From IMG/VR virus record IMGVR_UViG_3300027770_000027, positions 1 to 64,000 of that record: a stretch of 64,000 bases of DNA, one strand, 5' to 3'. The position numbers were made by a program, and so were the translations under genes. The stretch comes from a virus. The stretch's first letter is position 1. Each line of letters opens with the position of its first letter. Positions 8,605 to 16,585 of this stretch are shown one piece after another. The notes beneath the pieces are model-generated. The model was not told the DNA's origin. It worked only from the letters and a program-made list of their open reading frames with translations, and ran no database searches.

Positions 8605-11127
8605 CTATTGACCAAGAGCTTGATTTCTTGTAGTGGTTTGTTGGGTTCTAAGAGGTTTTATAAAATTTTGATATTCATAAACTCTTAAATCTGCATTCTT
8701 TTTTGCAGTAGCGTCTGCAGGACTCATACCAGAACTTATATTACTTTGATAGTTTTGTTGAATTGTATCATACTGGGCTTTTTGATCTGCGGTGGTTTGA
8801 TATGTAGTTGACCCTGTCTTGCTATAGGGTATACTCACAACACCCACTATGTTCGGATTTGGTGTGGCAAATGCCTTGGTTTCTGCATCTATTTGAGCCT
8901 TTATTGCCGCTACTTTATTGTCATATGATGTGGTTGAGGTGCTAGCTCCCGGAGGTCTGACTGGTGTTAAATCCGGTTCTTTGTTAGCAACCGGAACATT
9001 TGTAACAACACTTGGAGGAACAGTTGCTGGTGAAGACCCTGGAGCTCCTGTGGGTGGAAATAATGCATCTACCGAAGAATGTTTGGCTTCTGCTACTACA
9101 AATTTAGCTTCATCTGATAAATTTGCTTTTTGTTCTGGGGTCATCTTATCATAAGCAGCAGAAACTCTAGCATTAGATTGTGCGTTCAAGGCATCTAAAT
9201 TGGCTTGTTCGCTTTTCATTTGAACATCAGCAGCTCCTTGCATATCTTTCATAACCGCCTGCTCTTCTTGAAAAGACATGTCTTTATAATTTCCAGCAGC
9301 TAGTTCAGCCAGAGACCGTCCTGGATAGTCTTGTGTTACTAGTTTTTCTGGGGGTTTTGACCAATCTGGAGCAGATAAGGGTCGAGGCAATTCAGCTGGG
9401 TCTTTTGCTAGTGTTGAGGGATCTACTTTTGGAATTTCTGGAGTAGGAGATGCCTGGTTCCACATTGGATCTACTTTAGCTTCTGGAGGAGCTGGTGGTC
9501 CAATAGGGCCTTCTGCAGCATCAGGATCTTGGACATAACGTTGAGGTTGTACAGGACCGTCTCTTCCACTCCATTCTTCTCCGGAGTTATTATTAGAAGA
9601 TGGGGTTGGATAATTTGTAGATTGTTTTTCACCTTGCACAGAAGCTCCATATTCTTCTCCAGAAGAGGCATCCAGTCCAGTGTCACATTTCAAAGGATCT
9701 GGTACGTATTTACCTTGGGTTATATCAGAGGTTTCTGAGTTGGTAATAGTATCTGGAGTGGGCAATGGTTCTAGTCCGGTGGGTTCTTCTCCGACAGCAC
9801 TTGCAAATTGTTGAGCAGCAAGTGCTTCTTCCATTTGCGTCCTGTCCATAGGAGTACCATCTGGATTGGGTATGAAATTTTCTAAATTTTTGGAGGGGTC
9901 TCCGTTGAATCGCTCATCCGGTAATCCAACTGGTGCAGTTGGGCCATATACTTCGGCGATTGACTCGCCGGAAAGTTCAAACTCAGTTGAATAATTGTTT
10001 GGTGGACCTAGCGGATATATAACATCTCCATCATCCTGTCTTGCATTAATGCTGACTCCGCTAGAAACTCTGTCTGTAAACCCTTCACCCATGTCTATAG
10101 GGTTTGGCCCCACTCCTCCACTGCTATCAGTGGGCAAGACATCATTTGATGGATTAGAATTACTAGAATTGGAAAAAGTACTGGCAAAAGATGTACCCGC
10201 AGTAGATGCCATAGAGCTTATTACTTTAACTTTTGAACCACCAAGGGCCCCTTCCATAATATTGGAACTCTCTGGTAAAAGTTCTCCAAAAACAATTTTT
10301 ACTAAATATGCTTCTGGCACTAATCGATATCCACTAGAGCCTGCACCAGCAGCATTACCCACTCCAAAATCATTCATTCTTCTTACTGGTCCTATAGCTT
10401 CAACGTCAAAAGATTTGACATAAGCAGCTGGGCAAAAAATACCACCTTCTGCCATTGTGTCTAATGTATATATTTTAGGAGGCAAATAAGTTGTAAAAGA
10501 TGTTCTGGTTTTTAAATTTTGAATTGCGAATAAACTTATGAAACTATAGTTATCATTAGCTTCTTGCACGGTGCCAGTGTTGTAAAGAGGAAAAGAAACT
10601 GATATAGATTTTTCTTCAGTTTGACCAAATCTTTTAATATCCTCTCGACCCCAACCAGGAGTTAAAACTTTTCCAATTTTATCAAAGGTGTCTCCTGCCC
10701 TTTTAATCATTTTTCCGATTCCTCCCAAACTACTGCCTATTATATCCATGAGGCCGTCCTGTTTGACCCATCCATTAGAAATAGCCCCTCTTATGCTGCC
10801 CTCACTTTTTAGGTATGGTAAATTATATGAAAACCCTGTAGGATTTCCAGTATATAAAACCTGTCCCGGATCTTTACCCATACTCAAAGCACTATTGATT
10901 GGTTGTAATAACCTGGTAATACTTGTGGTCAATAATCCGTAATCTAAACTATACTCTGTAACAACTAGACAAGGAACCTCTTCAACACTTCCATGATTCT
11001 TCCATTTAAATTTACCATGAACATCTATAGAACCGGATCCAGCCTTTACAACATTTGGATATGTAAAGGTGTTAGTACCCATAAAAGTACCCATCTTAGG
11101 TTGAATACTGAAAAAATTATATGCCAT
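8605..11127 (-). CDS. large baseplate/tube-cap protein with disordered C-terminus
   Basis: 840 residues. Roughly the first 300 are folded: strand-rich, with YLPPKIYTLDTMAEGG, CPAAYVKSFDVEAIGPVRRM and RLVPEAYLVKIVFGELLPES, a pattern like baseplate tube-cap proteins (gp48-type). The remaining ~500 residues are Pro/Ser/Thr/Asn/Gly-rich and probably disordered, with a predicted coiled stretch (about 640-720, rich in Ala, Glu and Gln). The tail-tube-cap role is an inference from position and fold pattern. The start is 3 nt from the tape-measure stop. Confidence 0.55.
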   Translation of the reverse strand: MAYNFFSIQPKMGTFMGTNTFTYPNVVKAGSGSIDVHGKFKWKNHGSVEEVPCLVVTEYSLDYGLLTTSITRLLQPINSALSMGKDPGQVLYTGNPTGFSYNLPYLKSEGSIRGAISNGWVKQDGLMDIIGSSLGGIGKMIKRAGDTFDKIGKVLTPGWGREDIKRFGQTEEKSISVSFPLYNTGTVQEANDNYSFISLFAIQNLKTRTSFTTYLPPKIYTLDTMAEGGIFCPAAYVKSFDVEAIGPVRRMNDFGVGNAAGAGSSGYRLVPEAYLVKIVFGELLPESSNIMEGALGGSKVKVISSMASTAGTSFASTFSNSSNSNPSNDVLPTDSSGGVGPNPIDMGEGFTDRVSSGVSINARQDDGDVIYPLGPPNNYSTEFELSGESIAEVYGPTAPVGLPDERFNGDPSKNLENFIPNPDGTPMDRTQMEEALAAQQFASAVGEEPTGLEPLPTPDTITNSETSDITQGKYVPDPLKCDTGLDASSGEEYGASVQGEKQSTNYPTPSSNNNSGEEWSGRDGPVQPQRYVQDPDAAEGPIGPPAPPEAKVDPMWNQASPTPEIPKVDPSTLAKDPAELPRPLSAPDWSKPPEKLVTQDYPGRSLAELAAGNYKDMSFQEEQAVMKDMQGAADVQMKSEQANLDALNAQSNARVSAAYDKMTPEQKANLSDEAKFVVAEAKHSSVDALFPPTGAPGSSPATVPPSVVTNVPVANKEPDLTPVRPPGASTSTTSYDNKVAAIKAQIDAETKAFATPNPNIVGVVSIPYSKTGSTTYQTTADQKAQYDTIQQNYQSNISSGMSPADATAKKNADLRVYEYQNFIKPLRTQQTTTRNQALGQ

Positions 11128-11130
11128 AAA

Positions 11131-13410
11131 TTATCCTTGTACTCCTCTTACATTAAATGCTGAATATGCGTTGCGGTGTTTGTCCAATTTATCATCTCTT
11201 GAAGAAGGTATAGTTATGCCTCCAGAACTACCAGAACTGCTAGAAGATTCTCCACCAGAATTTTTAGAAGAGAATCGTTCGGTAAAGTCTTCAAAACGAT
11301 CCATGAAATTGTCTGTCAATTGTTTAAAGGAGTCTTTTACAACCCCCAAAGAATCTCCCACAGAACCCTTATCTTTGCGGCTTTCGTCTATATATTTATT
11401 TAAAACATCAGCACCCTTTCCAGCAACTTGTTTGCCAAATTGAGGAACCTCTTGTATATTGGTAGGAACTTTAATAGTGGACGAAACCACCGGAGAAGTT
11501 TTATTGTCTTCGCCCAATTTCTTTGCCCATGGAGATAATCCAGCACTTTCTTCTCCGGGTTTTAAAAATATTAATTTTTCAGATGCAGGAGTTTCTTCTG
11601 AATTTTGTTTAGAAACTTCTCGTTTAAGTTTTCGAGCTGCCTGAGCCTCATGCATTTTATCAACAGAATTTTTGTGTTCTTCCGCTGCTTGTATCCTACT
11701 AGCATTTCTTTTGGCTTCTGCTTCTTTTTTAACAGCTTCTTCCTTTTTCTTTTCTTCATCACCAGAACCCCAATTCTTAGGATTCCACAAACTCTTTTCA
11801 TCTTTCTTATCTTTATCTAGTTCTAGTGGTTTTTCCGGAGTTTCTGTGGGCATCGGAGTTGCTTCTGCAGAGTTGTCTTCAATGCCAAAATAGTCTGCTA
11901 TCTTTTTTCGAATGCCCCAAGTCTTTGGTAATAAAAATAATATACCCCTCAAAATAGCTTGTTTAACATCTTTAAAGACAGTGGTCCAATTAAATCCTTC
12001 ATTTTTCTTTGCAATATCTCCACCAGCTTCTTCTGTAAGTTTGGCATCATACATATCAATAGCCAATGAAGCCGCCCATCCTACAATCGGTATCATGCCC
12101 GCTAATGCTGAAGCCAGTCCCAAAAATCCGCCACGAGTATCTCCGTCTATAAATTTTTTGATAGCCAAACCAAAACTAATAATGGTGCCTATACCAGGCA
12201 TTTTTAAAAAAATACCTTTAAGAGCTCCTTTGAAAAGTGAGAACATTCCTTTACCCGCACCACCAGCTGCCTTACCAGCTAGATTTAAAACTCCTGATAC
12301 TCCCTTCTTGCCTAAATCTGCAAAGAAGCCACTCATGCCTCCTGCTAATTTACCAAAGACTCTCCCGAATCCAAATTTAAATCCCATTTTAATACTGTGA
12401 ACTATTTTAGAAGCAGCATCTAACATTTTAGGCCCAGCAGCAACAACTCCAGCAGCAGCATCTTTAAGTTTTCCTATAACAATTGCAACTCCTTTAATTA
12501 TTTTAGGAACCGCCATGACAATTCCTTTGGCGGCGGTTCCTATACCCTTTACAACAGCCATCATGCCACGAGCTATTTTAAATGGTAAATCTTTAAGAAA
12601 GGCTCCGGCTACTACAGCCCATTTAGCGGCAGATTCTAAATAACCTTTGAATTTTTTGAGAGGTGCTATGAAGTTAGAAACTGCTTCAGATAAATTTGTA
12701 CCAAATTTTTGGTCAAACATTCCTATTGCCTTCATAATGCCTCCAGCAAAAAAACTAACCAAAAGACCTATAATACCGCCACCTATTAATAAAGCCGCTA
12801 TGGTGCCAAGAATGCCCCCTCCCTCATCTTTATCTTCTTTACCTTTAAGAATCCAATCTTTTAATCTTCCACCAAGCCCTCCAATAGAACGAGCCACTTT
12901 ATCCATTTTCTTACCCAAGAAAGATTCTAAATCTAAAACCCAAAGAGGAACTGCAGGTTTAGCTAAAGTCTGTGGCTGGACGTCAGGTTTCTTCGGAAAA
13001 ATTTTAAGCAATTTTTCTATTAAATTTTCTTCAGTTTTTGGATTTTTACTAGGATCTTGTACTTTGTCAACATCTCCTCTAGTAGTTATTAGTCCCGTAT
13101 TAGTTACAATTTTATTCAGAGCCTCCAACATAGGACTGAAAAACTTTTCCATCCTGTAAACACTTGAGTAAATTTCTTTAGACAGCTCTGTAGTTTGACT
13201 TCTTTCTTCTTTTTTTTCTTCTATCTGTTGACTTAAAAAACCAACCATTTTAGACATTTCCGAATTTAAACTACCCAGAAGTATTGTAGATTGAAGAGAA
13301 TTGGATTTATTATCTGTAGCATCTGTTCCAAGTTTTGCTAAAGCCTTAATTAAGCTTTCTGGCAATCCTGAATCTTTTTCATCTCTATTACTGGTGCCGC
13401 CAAATAACAT
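11131..13410 (-). CDS. tail tape measure protein candidate
   Basis: 759 residues. The N-terminal ~110 residues are coiled-coil-like. There are hydrophobic Gly/Ala-rich segments at about 205-240 (GTIAALLIGGGIIGLLVSFFAGGIM) and 270-450, with many Gly-Lys-Ala repeats. The C-terminal 200 residues are charged and low complexity. Length, central hydrophobic segments and position after two overlapping assembly-type genes fit a tape measure, which sets tail length and is ejected into the host. It has its own late promoter 6 nt upstream. Confidence 0.65.
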   Translation of the reverse strand: MLFGGTSNRDEKDSGLPESLIKALAKLGTDATDNKSNSLQSTILLGSLNSEMSKMVGFLSQQIEEKKEERSQTTELSKEIYSSVYRMEKFFSPMLEALNKIVTNTGLITTRGDVDKVQDPSKNPKTEENLIEKLLKIFPKKPDVQPQTLAKPAVPLWVLDLESFLGKKMDKVARSIGGLGGRLKDWILKGKEDKDEGGGILGTIAALLIGGGIIGLLVSFFAGGIMKAIGMFDQKFGTNLSEAVSNFIAPLKKFKGYLESAAKWAVVAGAFLKDLPFKIARGMMAVVKGIGTAAKGIVMAVPKIIKGVAIVIGKLKDAAAGVVAAGPKMLDAASKIVHSIKMGFKFGFGRVFGKLAGGMSGFFADLGKKGVSGVLNLAGKAAGGAGKGMFSLFKGALKGIFLKMPGIGTIISFGLAIKKFIDGDTRGGFLGLASALAGMIPIVGWAASLAIDMYDAKLTEEAGGDIAKKNEGFNWTTVFKDVKQAILRGILFLLPKTWGIRKKIADYFGIEDNSAEATPMPTETPEKPLELDKDKKDEKSLWNPKNWGSGDEEKKKEEAVKKEAEAKRNASRIQAAEEHKNSVDKMHEAQAARKLKREVSKQNSEETPASEKLIFLKPGEESAGLSPWAKKLGEDNKTSPVVSSTIKVPTNIQEVPQFGKQVAGKGADVLNKYIDESRKDKGSVGDSLGVVKDSFKQLTDNFMDRFEDFTERFSSKNSGGESSSSSGSSGGITIPSSRDDKLDKHRNAYSAFNVRGVQG

Positions 13411-13416
13411 ATGGAA

Positions 13417-13424
13417 TACTTAGT
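13417..13424 (-). promoter_or_regulatory. late promoter ACTAAGTA
   Basis: Late octamer with G at position 6, 6 nt before the tape-measure start. Confidence 0.65.
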
Positions 13425-13431
13425 TCCAAGG

Positions 13432-14262
13432 TTAGTTTGACAAAAATAAAGTGGTATCAATCTCAAGTATTTTCTTGACTCCTGTAGAAGAGGTAACGGT
13501 TAAAAAAGAATCTACATAGGTTTTCCAAGTAGAAATCTTATCTATAATACTCTGAATAATTGCCGCTGGCAATTTTTCAACCATTGCAATTTTTTGTTTA
13601 ATGGAAAGAGTGTTATAAAATAAATCATTATTTGCAATTGATATATTTTCTATATACTTTGAGGTTTCATACAAATAAGCATCTGCAATAAAGGCCTTTA
13701 ACCCCTCTTCTCCTTCATTTGTTTTATAGAGAGGCATGTTTTCAAAATATTCAACCTCTCTTTTAATAGTAGGCACCACCAATCTTATAATCAATTCTGT
13801 TCCATTTTTTTCTAAAAGTAAATTCTCAGGAGAAGGGTGGGTGTAATCTGAAAATTTTGAAATCAATTCACTTAATATAACATCCTCTGAATTTGTATCA
13901 TTTTTTTCTTCTTCCGTAGTACTAAAATCTATTCGTATTGAATCAGATACTTGTGATTTCATTGCAACAGATATAAAAAGTCTATCAAAAAATGTTAAAT
14001 TATCAATTACAGATTTTTCACACAAAGCATTTTCTATCAAAATTTGATATATAGCTTTTGTAAAAAATGGTTTATAACCGTTTGAACTAGAATCTAATGC
14101 AAATGATAATAAAGATTTTTGTTGTTTTGCATTCAATTCTTTAATTTTAATAACCTTCTTTAAAGAAGGGACCCACACATCAGAGACGAATGATTGTTTA
14201 GTATACGCATCTAAAAGGTTAACTGCATCGTTAAAGGCCAACGGGGTTTGTACATCACTCAT
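13432..14262 (-). CDS. gp26-like baseplate hub/assembly protein
   Basis: 276 residues. The N-terminal segment VWVPSLKKVIKIKELNAKQQKSLL matches the 'P-S-x-x-K-x-I-x-x-K/R-E-L-x-x-x-x-Q-K-x-L' start of T4-like gp26/gp51-type hub assembly proteins. The rest is helical. It lies directly before the tape measure gene, where tail-assembly chaperones are often found, so a chaperone role is an alternative. It is 3 nt from the upstream gene and seems co-transcribed with it. Confidence 0.6.
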   Translation of the reverse strand: MSDVQTPLAFNDAVNLLDAYTKQSFVSDVWVPSLKKVIKIKELNAKQQKSLLSFALDSSSNGYKPFFTKAIYQILIENALCEKSVIDNLTFFDRLFISVAMKSQVSDSIRIDFSTTEEEKNDTNSEDVILSELISKFSDYTHPSPENLLLEKNGTELIIRLVVPTIKREVEYFENMPLYKTNEGEEGLKAFIADAYLYETSKYIENISIANNDLFYNTLSIKQKIAMVEKLPAAIIQSIIDKISTWKTYVDSFLTVTSSTGVKKILEIDTTLFLSN

Positions 14263-14265
14263 AAT

Positions 14266-15255
14266 TTAATTATCACCGGCTTCACCCATTTCTCCGCCAC
14301 CAAAGGCCGACTCAAAACTTGTAGGTCCTTCATTTAAATAATTAGAATTTTCCTGATCCGCCTGCTTGGATTTATACTCTTCCTCTACAAAGGAATAATA
14401 AACTTGTCTATCAGCAATAGATACCTTATCTAAATAATCTGGAGAAATGTTTTTAGAAGCTAATACATAATACTGTTGGTAAATGTTTTGTATGTTTTCT
14501 GCAAAAAATAATCTTAAAAGGTTTTGACACGATAGGTTATAAAAACTTAATTTTAAATATTTGCTAATTGCCTCGTTAAATACTGTATTTTCTGTAAAAT
14601 ATTTAATAGCTCTTAATACAATTGTTTGTATTTTATTTTGAATTTTAGTGGGCAATTTATTATACAAATCAGATCTTTGAGAGGAAGTAAATCCGGACAT
14701 GTTTATATCCTGATTGTTGATAGAAATTTTTTTAATAAACTCCGGAACAGATTCTAAAATTGCCAAAATTGTATTATCTGCATAAACTGTTTGATTAGTT
14801 AAAAAGTTTAATTCAGATTTTAAATTAGGCCAATCAAGAATAACATATACTCCGTTTTCTTCTATATATGTTTCACTTAAAGAATCTTGGCAAAGATTGT
14901 ATAAATCAATAATAAGTTTTTGTAAATTTAAATTTAATTTAATTATACTAGTTTCAACTTCTTTGTTAGAATCATCTATTTGCAATTCTATTTCATTTCC
15001 TATAGAAACCATTCGCAATTTACAAGCAAACATAATATATTCTATTATGTTTAATTTTAAAAATTCTTCTTTGTCTTCTACACAATTCATTAGAATTTTT
15101 TGCAGAAAAGCAGCGTACTCTGGAGCATATTCTGTAGTTAGGGGCAACATAGCATTTGCCTTTGATAACATTATATATTCTCTATTATTGAGTTCTCTAT
15201 AATTTAATTTTACACCAGAGAACGGCAAGTCTACACTATAAAGATAGTACTCCAT
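14266..15255 (-). CDS. gp26-like paralogue, baseplate hub/assembly
   Basis: 329 residues. It starts with YSVDLPFSGVKLNYRELNNREYIMLSKANAM, the same 'element then REL.NREY' layout as its downstream neighbour, so the two may be diverged copies. The body is helical and Asn/Leu/Ile-rich; the C-terminus ends in a Gly/Glu tail. Its first base overlaps the last base of the upstream gene, indicating tight coupling. The family call is moderate. Confidence 0.55.
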   Translation of the reverse strand: MEYYLYSVDLPFSGVKLNYRELNNREYIMLSKANAMLPLTTEYAPEYAAFLQKILMNCVEDKEEFLKLNIIEYIMFACKLRMVSIGNEIELQIDDSNKEVETSIIKLNLNLQKLIIDLYNLCQDSLSETYIEENGVYVILDWPNLKSELNFLTNQTVYADNTILAILESVPEFIKKISINNQDINMSGFTSSQRSDLYNKLPTKIQNKIQTIVLRAIKYFTENTVFNEAISKYLKLSFYNLSCQNLLRLFFAENIQNIYQQYYVLASKNISPDYLDKVSIADRQVYYSFVEEEYKSKQADQENSNYLNEGPTSFESAFGGGEMGEAGDN

Positions 15256-15998
15256 TAGTAGTTTATGTAAGATTTTGTATTCAAATCCATTACAGAATAT
15301 GAGTCATATGCAAAAGAAACAGAACGTTCAACCATGCCTTCTTGACTATGATTCAATTCTTTATCTCCTATATTAGTAGGCACCACATTAAAAAAACGAA
15401 CCAATTTACGTAAAACTGGAGCTTGTGATCTATAATATCCATTCTCAGAATTTGAAGCCGGGTCAACTCCTCCCTTTGCAAATTGAATAATGTCCATATG
15501 TGAACATTTAACATTTTTTGGCGAACCCGGAGCTCTTGCAACGAGACCGTAATGTCCTACCAAAACAAGCCAGGGTCTTATAACAAAATCTATAAAAGAA
15601 GCATTTGTTTCTAGCAAGTTCATGCTAATTGCTTTAAACTTAGCCCGGCTTCCAGCAGTGGCAGGTCCTTGATACCCTGCATAATCTAATCCTTTGTGTT
15701 CTACAGATACACTTTCTCCTGGTATTGATACCGCTCGGGCAAATACACAGCCAGACATGCATTCGGCCACTTCTTGATATTCTTTAGAAGTTAATTTAGA
15801 TATAACATCTGGAGATATTTGCCAAGGTTGATACCCCTTAGAATCCATTAAACTAACTCGGCCAGCCGGGTCATTGTTTAAAGCATCTACACTTTGCAAA
15901 TTAAATGTAACAAACCATTGGCTGGCCAAGGCTACTGTGGACGGCCATTGGGATAGTACATCAAGATAAAAGCTATAGGGACTAAGATTTTGTGCCAT
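15255..15998 (-). CDS. tail-tube-like protein (baseplate tube initiator candidate)
   Basis: 247 residues. Contains a WFVTFNL strand, an IPGESVSVEHKGLDYAGYQG loop, then FKAISMNLLETNASFIDFVIRPW and a C-terminal VERSVSFAYDSYSV strand. This is the gp19-fold order (strand, receptor loop, helix with conserved Trp, closing strands). It directly follows the main tube gene, so it could be a second tube protein or the tube initiator. A late octamer lies 8 nt upstream. Confidence 0.55.
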   Translation of the reverse strand: MAQNLSPYSFYLDVLSQWPSTVALASQWFVTFNLQSVDALNNDPAGRVSLMDSKGYQPWQISPDVISKLTSKEYQEVAECMSGCVFARAVSIPGESVSVEHKGLDYAGYQGPATAGSRAKFKAISMNLLETNASFIDFVIRPWLVLVGHYGLVARAPGSPKNVKCSHMDIIQFAKGGVDPASNSENGYYRSQAPVLRKLVRFFNVVPTNIGDKELNHSQEGMVERSVSFAYDSYSVMDLNTKSYINY

Positions 15999-16006
15999 GT
16001 ATACAA

Positions 16007-16014
16007 TACTTAGT
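16007..16014 (-). promoter_or_regulatory. late promoter ACTAAGTA
   Basis: Late octamer 8 nt before the ATG at 15998. Confidence 0.65.
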
Positions 16015-16030
16015 ATACAAGATCAAAAGG

Positions 16031-16567
16031 TTACTCCCAATACTGATAAGCAATAGTTGCTTGTTGTTCTACAACAGAACCAGCATCTGTAATATCAAGA
16101 GCGTAATCACCGAGGCTAACACAATAGGCACCGACCATTTTATAGGTTTTAATAGGCATCCCTTGTTTATCCATCAATGCTAACCAAACAGTTCCTAGAT
16201 CTCTTAATTCATATGCACCAGTACTTGTAGCGTCGTCAAAAGTTGCTCTTGTCCAATACTCCAATTTCTTTCTAATGGAAAGATCTTGAGGCATGCGGAA
16301 AGTAACATTCCACCCATCACTTCCGGGATAGTTAGCAGTTCCAGGTACATTGAATTTCATACCCATGAAAGGTACGGACACATTGTTTATAGCTCTTTTA
16401 GGAAGAGACGTAGCAGTGACATACACCAAATCATTTTCAGTGAATTGAATGCCGGCAGCACCGGTTTCAATACCCAGCACACGGAAAAGATTTTTACGTG
16501 CAAAATCCTTTCTAAATGCTGTTTGGTAGAAATTTTGAATATCTTGGTTGGAGAATACGTTAGCCAT
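16031..16567 (-). CDS. tail tube protein, gp19-like
   Basis: 178 residues, near the ~163 of T4 gp19. Landmarks in order: FARKNLFRVLGIETG, VTATSLPKRAINNVSVPFMGMKFNVPGTANYPG, WNVTFRMPQDLSIRKKLEYW, VWLALMDKQG and a C-terminal TIAYQYWE strand. These are the tube-protein signature. It polymerises as hexamer rings inside the sheath. It lies right after the sheath gene, as in T4, and has its own late promoter, as expected for a high-copy product. Confidence 0.9.
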   Translation of the reverse strand: MANVFSNQDIQNFYQTAFRKDFARKNLFRVLGIETGAAGIQFTENDLVYVTATSLPKRAINNVSVPFMGMKFNVPGTANYPGSDGWNVTFRMPQDLSIRKKLEYWTRATFDDATSTGAYELRDLGTVWLALMDKQGMPIKTYKMVGAYCVSLGDYALDITDAGSVVEQQATIAYQYWE

Positions 16568-16574
16568 ATGTTAA

Positions 16575-16582
16575 TACTTATC
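16575..16582 (-). promoter_or_regulatory. late promoter GATAAGTA
   Basis: Late octamer 7 nt before the tube ATG at 16567. Confidence 0.7.
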
Positions 16583-16585
16583 TCG

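Noticed and set aside
9995-10423. Plus-strand 142-codon frame
   Set aside because: Antisense to the tube-cap candidate; Pro/Ser-rich shadow with no promoter.
12647-13159. Plus-strand 170-codon frame
   Set aside because: Antisense to the tape measure gene; no late octamer or TTCCC promoter.
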